Assembly: GCA_964019425.1 (NCBI GenBank)
Contig: OZ025803.1
Location: 416,001-480,000 of the forward strand
Reading direction: 5' to 3'
Length of the DNA: 64,000 bases
From: Flectonema sp. DT1601
Taxonomy: Eukaryota > Euglenozoa > Diplonemea > Diplonemida > Diplonemidae
Shown here: positions 34,927 to 45,820 of the stretch, one piece after another
Position numbering within the stretch: position 1 is the stretch's first letter
How the letters are laid out: every line of letters starts with the position of its first letter
The notes under the pieces: generated by a model
Told to the model about the DNA's origin: nothing
Seen by the model: only the letters and a program-made list of their open reading frames with translations
Databases searched by the model: none
Made by a program: the position numbers and the translations under genes

Positions 34927-36381
34927 TTATGAGGAAAGTGTTACCGTAGCGCTGAGGAACAATTGATTACCTTTAGTAGTTCCAGTGGAGAGGGACTCGA
35001 TTTTCATCTTTTCGCCAACTTCCGCGAAGATGAATCCGAACTTAGTAATTCCCCCTCCGAATGCTACTATCGGAATTGAGGAACTCTTTCCATTGTTAGT
35101 CATCTCTGTAATGCTGTCTGTGAGTGATGCAGCAGTCGTTCTTCCTGTTACCACGACTGGGGCATCGAATCGATTTTGGTAGAACACTTCATTGAGAATT
35201 AGTGGTTTCTCACCTTCAGAAATAGGCTTCTTAAGGTATTCGTAGAGCTGTTTTGATACTGCTTTGAAAACGTCGAGTTTGAGACCAGAGTGATGCAATT
35301 GAAGGATATCATTGTTACAGCCAAGGTTATTATCAGATACTATAATTCTAGTTAGTTTATGATTCTTATGAAGTGTGTTGATAATTGGAGCAATAGAAGA
35401 AAATCCTTTCGTACTCAGACTGTTCGCAGAGATGTCAAATGTCTCTAACTTCGTCAACTTTTTAAGTGATTTTCTCATTTCAACAGCTGTTTCATCACCA
35501 AACTGGTTTCCGTGTAAACCCAAATAGGTGATGTTGGTGTTGACGCTTTTCAGAACATTAGAACAGGCTGACTTTAAGCAATTATCATTCAGCTCTAGCT
35601 CTACAAGGTTTACCATACTACGAAGAGTTTCTGAGAGATACTCTCCATCACTTTCTTGTAAGTTGTTTCGACCAAAATGTAAAATTGTAATTTTTTCACA
35701 AACTACTCCGTCGATCAATGCCAACGACTCTCCGTTTAGTTCATTCCAAGACAAGTAAAGAGAACTAATATTGCGACCGAGTTCCTTAAGTACTTCTGGT
35801 AATTCATTCAAATCATTATGTGTAAGGTCTAAAGAAGTCAACGACTCACTCGCTACGATGTGTTTTAAGCAGTCATCGTATTCAGATCGTATCTCAGTAT
35901 TCTCAATAGTAGTACGGAGATGTCTCATGCTTAATGTTTGAAGTGATTTACTCTTTGAGATTGGATCCATAAAACAGTGTGGAGGAGGAGAGTCTTCCAT
36001 CGAATTTCCTGAGATGTCAAGAGACTTAATTTCAAGAGATTTGTTGTCGAAGAGAGCATCCCATTTTGCAGGATACCCAGCTGAGTTGTATGAAAGGACG
36101 TTGTTGTTTCTAATCTCAAGTGACAGTGATAAAGGTTTCTGTAGTTCTAATTTAGACAACATGTCGATGTGGTGAGATCTCATGTTGTCGGATATTATCA
36201 AATTCAAATTCCGATCTTCCCGTTTGTCAATCGCCGACAAAATCTTCCCCAAACCAGCATCTCCTCCCTTTACTGTTGACCCTGACACTGTTGGTGGATC
36301 AACACGAAGATCTACCTCAACTCTCTCATCACCATTCTCAACTAACGTTGCTGCTTTCCGTGGCGTCAGAGGTGCTGACAT
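34927..36381 (-). CDS. Leucine-rich repeat protein (ribonuclease-inhibitor-like)
   Basis: Single exon, 484 residues. Repeats of about 25-30 residues with LxxLxLxxNxL cores run from about 60 to 370: IKSLDISGNSM, LTSLDLTHNDL, ISSLYLSWNEL, ITILHFGRNNL, LVELELNDNCL, ITYLGLHGNQF, LETFDISANSL and LTRIIVSDNNL. The alternation resembles the ribonuclease-inhibitor type. The last ~110 residues are not LRR (VVVTGRTTAASLTD, VAFGGGITKFGFIFAEVG) and may be a separate small domain. There is no signal peptide or membrane helix, so it is intracellular. It is probably a protein-interaction scaffold with unknown partner. Confidence 0.85.
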   Translation of the reverse strand: MSAPLTPRKAATLVENGDERVEVDLRVDPPTVSGSTVKGGDAGLGKILSAIDKREDRNLNLIISDNMRSHHIDMLSKLELQKPLSLSLEIRNNNVLSYNSAGYPAKWDALFDNKSLEIKSLDISGNSMEDSPPPHCFMDPISKSKSLQTLSMRHLRTTIENTEIRSEYDDCLKHIVASESLTSLDLTHNDLNELPEVLKELGRNISSLYLSWNELNGESLALIDGVVCEKITILHFGRNNLQESDGEYLSETLRSMVNLVELELNDNCLKSACSNVLKSVNTNITYLGLHGNQFGDETAVEMRKSLKKLTKLETFDISANSLSTKGFSSIAPIINTLHKNHKLTRIIVSDNNLGCNNDILQLHHSGLKLDVFKAVSKQLYEYLKKPISEGEKPLILNEVFYQNRFDAPVVVTGRTTAASLTDSITEMTNNGKSSSIPIVAFGGGITKFGFIFAEVGEKMKIESLSTGTTKGNQLFLSATVTLSS

Positions 36382-36704
36382 TTTCTTAAAAGTACACCTG
36401 AGATGGTAAGGAATTTATAATTACAAACACCTGCTGAAGGAACGTCACCGCACAGCTGTTCAAAAGAACGGGAAAAACAATCAAAACGAGTCGAGTATAG
36501 TTGGTTAAGGAGAACAACAGAGGGGAATAGGAGTTGCATCTGATCAAAAATGAACTAATAAATATTATTAGCCAACCTCAGTTACACATAATAAAAATAA
36601 AGCGATAAATTCTAATCGTGTAGCTGAAAGATTTCGAAGGTTAGAGAATCACCTGTCTATGGTTTAATAAATCCAAGAATTCCAAGCAGACTGATCAGAT
36701 TAAA
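36382..36704. other. Intergenic
   Basis: Nothing recognised. Confidence 0.5.
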
Positions 36705-37244
36705 TCAACCAGGCAATTGAGGTACAGCTATTCGTGTATCACAGTTAGGACAGTTTACAATAGTTCCACTGGTTGCTATTAATGAATGTCTACACATTCC
36801 ACATTGAACAACTCTAACAGGCCCTTCATCTTGTTGAAAAGTATTAGGTGTTGCTGGAGTTCTGAATACTACCTGTTGGTGTAGTTGTGGAGATGCACTG
36901 CGACTCCGTTGTGGGGATCCGCAGTTTAGGTTAGTGCATCTCGGGAATCCATCTCTGTTGGGTTGGCCGCAAACATCACAAAACCAACTTTCTGCAGTCC
37001 CTGCCACTCGATCTCTCAGCAGAAGTTCAATTCTCTGTTCCAACATCATTCGGTCTCTTTCTTTCTCTTCTAAAACAGTCGTTGCAGATGACAACAACTT
37101 TCGGAGCCCCTCACAGGTTTGACACTTCCCACTTCCCATCTGCACTCGGACATCAGCGAGTTTCGCTTCACGAGATGCCTTCAACGCCCCCCTCAGCGCT
37201 CGTACTTCTAATTCAAGCTGACGAATTCGCGACTCGGCGTCCAT
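36705..37244 (-). CDS. Coiled-coil protein with RanBP2-type and LSD1-type zinc fingers
   Basis: I start at the ATG at 37244 (MDAESRIRQLELEV); the longer open frame upstream has no ATG. 179 residues. Residues 1-80 form a coiled coil interrupted by a CQTC motif (41-44). Residues 86-110 are a RanBP2-type finger (WFCDVC...PRCTNLNC, Cys 89, 92, 103, 108), a fold that binds ubiquitin or single-stranded RNA. Residues 146-170 (QCGMCRHSLIATSG...CPNC, Cys 148, 151, 165, 168) match the LSD1-type finger C-x2-C-R...G...V-x-C-x2-C. Between them is an SRSAS linker. LSD1-type fingers are best known from plant cell-death regulators and are also found in protists. The function here is unknown. Confidence 0.87.
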   Translation of the reverse strand: MDAESRIRQLELEVRALRGALKASREAKLADVRVQMGSGKCQTCEGLRKLLSSATTVLEEKERDRMMLEQRIELLLRDRVAGTAESWFCDVCGQPNRDGFPRCTNLNCGSPQRSRSASPQLHQQVVFRTPATPNTFQQDEGPVRVVQCGMCRHSLIATSGTIVNCPNCDTRIAVPQLPG

Positions 37245-39049
37245 ATTTTGTGCTGATGAGCAAAATATTTTTATATTTTTATTTAAATCTCTCAACCGTA
37301 GTCTTTCTCAATCCCAAAGCTGTTTATATAAACGATTTTGTTGATCATAAGTACTGTTGACAGATATCAGGAAATTAATAATAAAAACACCGACATCCGA
37401 CACTCAGTTACTGTTATCACTTGATGGACGGTAATTCTTCATGGCTACCAACAAGTAGTTCCTTTTCCCTTCGTATTAATCAAAGGCAGGCCTTACAAAA
37501 AAAGCTCACACGTATAATTACCTAAAGTAAACAACAAAAACCCACAGCTGATACAGAAAATACAATGAGGGAGTTGGGGGGGGGGGGGGGGGGGGGGGGT
37601 GGACTTTTTCTTTATAATATATTCTTTTATAAATTTCATTTCTTAACTTTTCTTTTATCGAAGCTTTCTAATAAGCCGCAAACAGAAGGTGCTCTCGAAT
37701 ACTATTTTTGTTGTCAAATTGCCTTCCCCGGCTTCACGTGTGATAAAAAGTGAGCCACAAATTTTTTTGATTTACAAAATGACGAGTTATAACGAACTAA
37801 CACAAAATAAAGTGATCTCCGTAGTCTCTTTGTAGAACTGGACACTTATGTTGATATCTTTATTCATATTGCGGTTCTGATGTACATGTCAGACTGTAAT
37901 TCTTTTTTATTTCTTTCTTGAATTTGATTGAAGGTAAGCGTGAGCTCAACAAGTGTGTCTTTATAACAGAAACAATTTATTGATCTTAGCCTTTATACCT
38001 TTTATCCTCTATAAAACTGTACCGACATACATAGTTATAACACACAATACGCACAAGGTAAAATAGGTCACTGCTGCTGTTTCCCCTTCTGCCTCTTTTT
38101 TTTTTTGTTGGAACATAAATCAGTCTGACAGAAACACGTCGCATACATGGCGCAACACACACATAACACACACACGGATTGTTCATTATTTTATAATGGT
38201 TTAGGTATAATAGTTCCACTAATCAAATAATATGTAAACTAGTAGAGACCAACTTACGAAGGTACAGTCAGAACTGACGAACACGTTTTCAACACACCAG
38301 AAAAGTAAAGAGGTGGTGAGGCAACCCGTAAATATCCAAAACAACCCTCTACCACACGCAAATAGACCTGAACTGTTAAATTTTTATTTTTTTGATAAGT
38401 GGTTAAAAAAAAAAAACCACTGGGAATGGGCCACATGTGTAAACTACACAAGCCTCAGGAAAGCAACGGATTTCGTAGTAATGAGGAAGCCAGAAACTTG
38501 TGCATGTCAACATTGAAAGAACAATCTCATAAAGTTCCTTAATAATATTCAATATTGATACTAATCGAGAAGTATGACTGATGTTCTTCTCCGATTGATG
38601 TTTCTGTTCATGTTTGCGTTGATCTCAAAAAAGGAGAATAATAGGAGACAGATGTCGCAGGACCATTTATAGCGAACCACCTTTTTCTTTTTCCCCATCT
38701 TTTTGAAGCCCATCGTGCTCACCGGACACTAGCAACTTTTAAAAAAAGTCCCAAATCAGAAATAACAAAACCGACAAACACAAACCTAGAATATTTCATT
38801 AGATTTAGTAATGAATAAAAAAAAAAAAAAAAGAAACGCGTAGGGGAAAATCATAATAGCATAATTTTCAGAGAAAGTAGGAGAGAACAGAATACGCACG
38901 AGGAAAGAGTCGATTGTCGGAAAGAGTTTGTGAAAGAATTCTTACGTTTCAATGAATACAATAAGCTCACGCTGAGTGTCCTACTGAAGGACGCATTAAT
39001 GTGTCTTCAAATTACTTCCAACATCACTCTTAGTTGGAGAAAGAATTGA
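37245..39049. other. Intergenic, 1.8 kb
   Basis: Includes a 24-G run at 37576-37599. On the minus strand a stretch at 38372-38264 is open between an acceptor-like TTCAG and a GTAAGT, so a lone exon is possible but unsupported. No complete gene seen. Confidence 0.5.
37576..37599 (+). repeat. Run of 24 G
   Basis: Uninterrupted guanines in otherwise AT-rich DNA, about 330 bases upstream of the zinc-finger gene. It could form a G-quadruplex on the plus strand. Run length is prone to assembly error. Confidence 0.9.
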
Positions 39050-40981
39050 TCAGAGGTATGGAACCCAGAATTTACAAATATCTTTCTTAAGACCTACTGT
39101 AGTACTGATGTTTACTTGATTACCTCCAAAGACGATCACTTCATCATCAGTTAGTGTGTATGGTTTCCAGTCAACAGAGAGATTCTCAAAGTTCGGGTTT
39201 CCAGTTTTAGCGAATGTTGCCCAGGCCTCAACCATCTTGCTGGACAATTCTACTTCACTGCCTTCCAATTCAAAGGTGTCATGGAACACAAATGGTACTT
39301 CAGATCCATGAAAAGCTCCAATCTCAGTAGTGTTTCTGTTGTTAACACTGATTTTAGGAGTTCTGTTAAAGAAATAAACAAATGGAGTAGCTCCAGCCTT
39401 GTGCAACATATGGGCAGCATTTCTAGCAGGGCAGGAAAGGACGAAATCACCAACCGCACCAGACAACGACCACCACCAAGACGTAATTTTGTCGCCGTTT
39501 GGTTCGTACAACTGAGCAAGTTTATCTGCCATTTTTGATCCCCAAATTGGTGAAGCCCAGTTTAGGAATTGAGTTCTATTTGTCATGCCATCGGCGTTGA
39601 TGTAACGATGGTAAAAACCAACCTGAGTTGTTGCATTGTCTCCATGTCCTGTTTGATAAGAAGTGAAGGTGCTTCCTTCATCACGGTTTGTACCTAAAAT
39701 GATTGGAATTTTAGCAACCTCTCCTCTTCCTAAAAGTGTAATCGGATCTTCTTCCAATTCAACACCGTCAACTACGGGAGCCCAGGTACACTTGTCCATT
39801 GTATCACCGTATGGTACCATGTATGGTGGGGCTTGAGCATCTCCAAATACATCGTCTGCAGCAAACAACACGATACTCGTGTTACAGTTCGTTAAACATG
39901 CGATGATCTGATCTTTAGTAGAGTAACCAGGACAGATTAATTCATCATTAATAAGATGGTACAGGTTTGACATTACTTTTTTTGAGTTTGCAATCGCAGT
40001 GTCGAGTGTCTTGTAAGTCCACCTGTTGAAAGCTCCTGACTCGATGATCGCTTTGTTGAAGTACGGAAAAGACTTCTTCATTACAAGTTGAGTTGAGACA
40101 GATGTTGCACCAGCTGATTCACCCCACAAGATGATGTTGTTTGGGTCACCACCAAACGATGCTGCGTGGGTCTTTAAGAACTTCAATGCCATTCTCTGAT
40201 CTTGCATTGCAAAGTTTCCCATCGAACCTCCCTCACCCCATTCTTTAATCTCAGGCAGTGCTAAGAATCCAAATGGACCAACACGGTAACCCAAAGTAAC
40301 GTAAATTACATTCTCAGAGCTGTTACCTGTTGGAGCTTTTAGATTCTCAATGTCGTCTGATGCTCCCCACATGTACTGACCAGCAGGAACGTACATCATT
40401 ACAGGAGCAGGCTTGCCTGGCTTTAAGTTAGTTGGAGAATAGATATTAAGATACAAACAGTCCTCACTACTGTTTCTAATGTTTTGAAGAGAGTTCCAGG
40501 CAGGTCCAAGTTGTGCACATGGATTCTTAAAGTCTTTCGTCATCAATGTTTCCTTCCACGACTCAGCAGGTTGAGGAGAACGAAAACGCAAATTCCCAAC
40601 AGGTGGTGCGGCGTATGGAATTCCGCGAAAGATTTTGTGTTTGGATCCGACAGGAATGTATCCTTCAATCTCACCGAGACCTTGAAGTTTAGCTTTTGTT
40701 GTTGTTGTAACGGTTGGAGGAACTTTACAAGTAGTTTGCAACTGATCGTATGAACAAGAGTATCCCACCATTGAATAGTATGTCAGCCCACACTCTGAAC
40801 ACGAATCCGGAACTGAGCAGTTTAGAGACGCCTTCCCACTCCCACCGCAGTAGTTGTCGTCACTGCAGACAGCTTTCATCATCTCAGAGCAATTCTTATG
40901 ATGGTATTGAGATAGCCATCCACTACTGGCATCTCCAACAGCAACACTTGCGAACAGTACCGCAACATAGAGGATACGCAT
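39050..40981 (-). CDS. Secreted type-B carboxylesterase
   Basis: Single exon, 643 residues from the ATG at 40981, which begins a signal peptide (MRILYVAVLFASVAVGDA). Residues 20-90 are a Cys-rich N-terminal module, followed by a Thr-rich linker. The alpha/beta-hydrolase domain follows: FRGIPYAAPPVGNLRFRSP (119-136), SEDCLYLNIY, GESAGA with nucleophile Ser289, NRDEGS with Glu435 and AFHGSEVPFVF with His558 give the complete triad. The oxyanion-hole segment reads VPAGQYMWG instead of the usual HGGGF. Many N-glycosylation sites fit secretion. The family hydrolyses carboxylic esters. Substrate unknown; the missing HGGG suggests altered specificity rather than loss of activity. Confidence 0.95.
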   Translation of the reverse strand: MRILYVAVLFASVAVGDASSGWLSQYHHKNCSEMMKAVCSDDNYCGGSGKASLNCSVPDSCSECGLTYYSMVGYSCSYDQLQTTCKVPPTVTTTTKAKLQGLGEIEGYIPVGSKHKIFRGIPYAAPPVGNLRFRSPQPAESWKETLMTKDFKNPCAQLGPAWNSLQNIRNSSEDCLYLNIYSPTNLKPGKPAPVMMYVPAGQYMWGASDDIENLKAPTGNSSENVIYVTLGYRVGPFGFLALPEIKEWGEGGSMGNFAMQDQRMALKFLKTHAASFGGDPNNIILWGESAGATSVSTQLVMKKSFPYFNKAIIESGAFNRWTYKTLDTAIANSKKVMSNLYHLINDELICPGYSTKDQIIACLTNCNTSIVLFAADDVFGDAQAPPYMVPYGDTMDKCTWAPVVDGVELEEDPITLLGRGEVAKIPIILGTNRDEGSTFTSYQTGHGDNATTQVGFYHRYINADGMTNRTQFLNWASPIWGSKMADKLAQLYEPNGDKITSWWWSLSGAVGDFVLSCPARNAAHMLHKAGATPFVYFFNRTPKISVNNRNTTEIGAFHGSEVPFVFHDTFELEGSEVELSSKMVEAWATFAKTGNPNFENLSVDWKPYTLTDDEVIVFGGNQVNISTTVGLKKDICKFWVPYL

Positions 40982-41887
40982 ATTTACTTTATTACAGAAA
41001 GGCCTTATTTGTGGAAGATAATTAACAAAAGATTTACAGAACGACCGAAGCAACGAAATCCGTTTGTTTCCCGACAATTCATTATTGTCCTGTTGGAGAT
41101 TAAAGAATAAGAATATTCATAGATAAATATACAAAAATACGCTCTTTTTTTTTGACAAAACAACACGATGGCTGTTGATCTATAAAAATAAAACAAGACC
41201 AGAATGAAATTGAGTAGCTGAAACAAAACAAAATAATAAGTACAGACAGCATACTGTAATTACTAACGTGTCTCTTTGAAAGTGAGAACACGTAATTCCG
41301 TCTGTTTCGCTGTGGTCGAGAAAAAGACCAATTCTAGTAAAAGAAAAAAACAAACAAACGAACTTTGAAGCAGCTACGCTGTAATGAGAATACTTCTCAA
41401 TAAACAAGCAAACCTTTTGAGAAGGGAACTTCAATAACAAAGAACTACTGCCAATAGTCAAACAGAGTAAGATAAGAAACCTCACTTTCCAAAAGATAAG
41501 GAAACTAACTGCAGAACCGTTTATAAAGTGGAAATTTTTAATTTGAACGCTTCTGCTTTTTTTCGTGTCAAAGCAAATTGCTGAAAAAAAAAGAAATTGA
41601 AACAAAAAGAACGGAAAAAGCAATCTGCCTACGAGACACCTAAAAGAGCCTTTCGTTATTCAGGCTGTTATTGATGTCAAAGAAGACAATTTTTTGTGAT
41701 TGCAAAGAAAATGTTTTTACAAAAGATTTTGACAAGGGGAGGGAGGGAAGAATCTAATAACAAAAAAATCTACTAAGAGGGAATGGAATGGAGGAGAGGG
41801 GCCTGAACCGTGTTACAATTGCAAGCTTCAGTTTCTGAGATCAACCAAAGGCAAAACGCGTGGAGAATAAAATACAAAGTGGCCATC
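40982..41887. other. Intergenic
   Basis: AT-rich; short Phe-rich frames on the minus strand are low-complexity. A G/A-rich patch lies at 41738-41800. No gene recognised. Confidence 0.55.
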
Positions 41888-44800
41888 TTACAATGGGGGT
41901 GGTGTGTGCATACTGACGTGATGTCGGCTGTTTATTTATAATTATTTCAAGTAGTTTATACAATTATTAATACACAAGAAACAATACATACATTCGCAAA
42001 CTATCTTCAGTAGATCCCGAAATACTTCTGGTTGGTGGTTGGAAATCTTCCAACTCAGACGAAGCAGAGAACGACCTTGGGTCACGCTGTCTTCTTCTGA
42101 TGCCTCCAATTCTCGTAACGGGTGACATCGGAAGCATCAAACAATCAAATGGACTCCCTCCTCTCAGTGGGGCATTCGGAGGAGCCATATGAGATGTGCT
42201 GTACCCTTGAGGGGTTTCATTCCGGAATTGAGAAGGACTGCTTTGACAACTTAAAAACGAAAAGTGTCCCTCCGACTTTGATTCGAATGACAGCTCTCGC
42301 TGGTTCCTCTTTGGAGGAAGTGGTGCCGGAGATGTTGTTATTTCATTGGAACCAGCAGTGATGCTAGACCCGAATGACATTCGTAATTCCCGCTGTGCAC
42401 TTCCAATTGAGAATGCCCGACAGCAGTCTCCTCTCTCTTTGAGTGGAGCACCGGGGGCAGAGCAAACTGAACTTCCAAAGGAAAGTTCCCTGAGAGCACT
42501 ACCTACAGATCCAAAGGAAATCCTTTCACCACCACGATGTTCTCTCGCAGGTGCCCCTGGCGCTGAGCAAACCGACCCGACAGATAACTCACGTTGGACC
42601 CAATGAGTTGTTGTTGTGTGAGTTGTTATTTGAGATTCCCTCATCGGAAGTCCAACACCCATACAAGTGGAGTTGCTCCCGCTGCTTCCCCCAAATGATA
42701 ATTCTCGCTGAGCGCTACCAAATGAAAAAGCGACTTCTCGCTGTTCTCTCATCGGTGCACCGGGAGCAGAGTCACTACGCTCCCTCATTTCACAATCCGT
42801 GTTATGATCGTCAATTGAGAATGGATGAGGAAACGGTGGTGGAGGAGGTTCAGCAAATAGCTCTCCAGACAATGTCCGTCCATCTGGAGCAAGAGCGAGC
42901 AGCTGCGCTTGAATCCTCTGCGGTTGAAGAGGAGGAGAATATCCGTTCCAGTGATTAGTCGCTCCTCCAGCAATGTCATCTCCTTCCGGGGTTTTGCGAT
43001 GGGCCCTTCCCGTGACTGGACAGAAAGGAAACCCTCCAAAATCGCAGTTGGAACATCTACCGAGGGAAGGGGACTTTGAAGAATGTCGGGGAGGTAATCC
43101 GAGTGATGTTCGAGCCGGAGTCACATTCGACATTGTCAGTCTCGATGAGAATGCCTCCGCTGCTCGGAGCATTTCCTTGTCATCCTCATCGCGAGGACCT
43201 GAACCTGCACGACATGACTCCGGGCTGAGAGAGTCCTGACTTGGTAAGTACTCCCCTCCCATTTGAAGATGTTGACTACGATATTTAGTCATCTGTGGTG
43301 TCGTTACAGGACCACTGTTGTTGTTGATGTTATTTGAGTTGTTATTCTGAGAAAGAGGAATCTCTTGAAACGGAAGTGGCTGAACTGGAGTGTCAACCTC
43401 ATCGAGAGGATCAGTAACTTGAAAAACAGCGTCGTGATTAGTGATTCCGTGTACTCCTTCAACTGCATTAATTTGATTAAAGCTTTCCCTAACGTTATCT
43501 GGGTAACGGATGTCACCCTGAAGTGTACTCAGTTGGCTTAAGGTTGTTGCTTCATCAGGTGTGAAGTTAAACATCGCGTGTAGCTCAACGGGTGAGAAAT
43601 AACGAAGGATTGAAGTATTGCTTCGAGAAGTCTTACGCTCAACACATTCTTTAAAGATCTCCTGCCTGTAAGTGAATTCTTCAACTCCGCCACAAGTCAT
43701 TAATCGATAGACGATGACCTGTTTTTTTTGTCCGATTCGGTGAGCTCTACCGATGGCCTGGGAGTCTTTTGCCGGATTCCAGTCGGGATCGAACATGACA
43801 ACTCTACTCGCTCCTGTGAGTGTAAGACCAACACCACCAACACCAGTAGTTAGTAGCATAGCGTCTATTGTAGTGTCTGTGTTAAAACGATCAACTCTTG
43901 CTTGGCGATCTTTTTGTTTTGTCCCTCCGTCTAATCGAAGAAGTTGGATATCTCCGAAGACGTTTCTCAGAACAGTAGAAATGATGTCCAACATTTTAAC
44001 TGATTGTGAGAATATTAAGATCCGTTCACCATCTTTCTGAGCCATTTGATATATTCGAATTAGAGCTCTCATCTTACTACAGTCATCGATTAGTCTTCCA
44101 ACAAAGGCTTCACTATTATTGTATGCGAGTCTGCTGTGGAGTTCTTCTCTACCGTACTGAAGCCATAAGTGGTTGCATAGTTTCTTTAAGTTAGTGAGCA
44201 TGCAAACTGCTCCAGTCATTTGCTTTTTTAAAATACATTCCTTTACATCTTCTCCTTCAAGGTATGAACGGTAGACACCTTTTTGTAACTCTGATAGCTT
44301 ACACCACACGACGACGTCTATTTTTGATGAACCACCAAGGATGTCTTCTATAACATCTTGTCTTCTCTGAAGCATGTAAGGTGCGCATAGTCCTCTGAGC
44401 TTTTCTGAGCGTTGATGCGACAGATGTTTTGCAGACTCTGACGCTGTTCTCAACATTCCTTTTCTTATCGGGTCTGAGTATCCTCTCTTAAAAGCAATTT
44501 GACTATTGCCAAGAATCCTTGGATCAATAAAAGAAAACAAAGACCACAACTCATCAAGACTATTCTGAACAGGAGTACCTGTCATAATATAACGAATACC
44601 AGATGGAATAGCACGAGCTGCTTTAGCTGTTTGACTGCTGTGATTTTTTATTAAATGACCCTCGTCAAGGATGCAGTAGCCCCAATCAATTTGTTGAAGT
44701 AACTGATCTCTCTTATGAAGTGATTGCAGCATCCCGAAAGATGTCAACAGTACTGAAGGTGTAGTTGGATCTTTAAAACTTTGAACAATATTTGCTCTCA

Positions 44801-45506
44801 CTGCTGGTTGTGTGTCAGCAGAGAGAGCGATGATTCTTAATCTTGGACACCAAGTCTCTTTGTGATCTAACCAACTTGCAATCACAGTAGGAGGTACGAT
44901 CAGTAGTGCAGTAGCTGGACCAAAATTAGATCTCAAAACTGCTTCTAAGAACACCAACATTTGTATTGTTTTCCCGAGTCCCATCTCATCTCCGAGGATT
45001 CCTCCTGCTGGTTTGTCGCTCGTTATTTGTTTTGCTTGACGCCAAAGCCAGGCCACGCCAGCACGTTGATGAGGATAGAGTCGGAACCAGGTGGCAATTG
45101 GGATGTCGATATGCATTTCAGGGAATTCTTCGAAAGGTAGACGAGCAACTTGAAGTGAGTGAATTAGTTCAACAGTGATGCCGACTTCAGATATGTATTC
45201 AGTTCTGTCCTCGTCAAGAACTTCATGACCTCCTAGTAATGGCATCATTTGTGGTTGTGAAATCATATCATCACCGCAATCCATATCACAATCCATTCTC
45301 ATAGCACTGATATTCAAATCATCAGAGTCACTGCTGACACCTTCAAAGTCTTCGTCAATCCATCTTTCTCTTTCTAAGATCATTTCTCGTTCTCTCATTT
45401 CATCCATAATCAAACTTGATCTATAACAGTTCTCTCGAGCCATGTACTCGACGACAATCTGTCTGTCAGGAGCGGGTTGAGGATCGAACAAACGGATCCT
45501 TCCCAT
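41888..45506 (-). CDS. SNF2-family DNA translocase, ERCC6L/PICH-like
   Basis: Start taken as the ATG at 45506. Exon 1 ends at 41992; a 64-nt GTATGT intron (41928-41991) leads to a 40-nt last exon ending RHHVSMHTPPPL. About 1184 residues. Helicase motifs: GDEMGLGKT (172-180), DEGH (281-284), TGTPVQN (309-315), TTGVGGVGLTLTGAS (553-567) and QAIGRAHRIGQ (583-593). The stretch after motif VI (YRQEIFKECVERKTSRSN...LRYFSPVELHAMF) matches the ERCC6L pattern better than CSB. PICH binds stretched DNA bridges at anaphase; CSB acts in transcription-coupled repair. The C-terminal half (700-1184) is disordered and contains 3-4 imperfect repeats of (R)ELSFGS and SAPGAPxRE at about 910-1080. It also has an isolated CSNCDFGGFPFC motif at 818-829. 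Confidence 0.9.
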
Positions 45507-45820
45507 CAGAAACCTCAACACTACCTGAAGATAATTAAATAAATTAAAGTAACGATAGAATTCATCTCATTGACAGACTTAAAAGATAAACTTCATTCAT
45601 ACTGCTGACCTACATTACAAAAAATTAATTTTTAATAGGTTTCACAATAATATTCCTTGAGGGAATTAGACGCCTTGTCAAAGGAGAAACTCTCTTAAAA
45701 AACAACCAGAGTGACTAAATTAATTAAAGATATCGTACGCTTGACAAGCAAAGCTCACGGCAAGTAGACATAATCAAAGTGTGTAAATGGATTGCAAAGT
45801 GCAGAGTTAAGAAATTGATC
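45507..45820. other. Intergenic
   Basis: TTATCTTCAG precedes the PICH-like start by about 17 bases and the frame remains open to it, so an upstream coding exon is possible; I found no matching donor. Confidence 0.45.

Noticed and set aside
37244-37295. Longer N terminus for the zinc-finger gene
   Set aside because: The upstream extension begins with TTG, not ATG; the coiled coil starts cleanly at 37244.
40982-41077. Longer N terminus for the esterase
   Set aside because: It begins with TTG; the ATG at 40981 starts a proper signal peptide.
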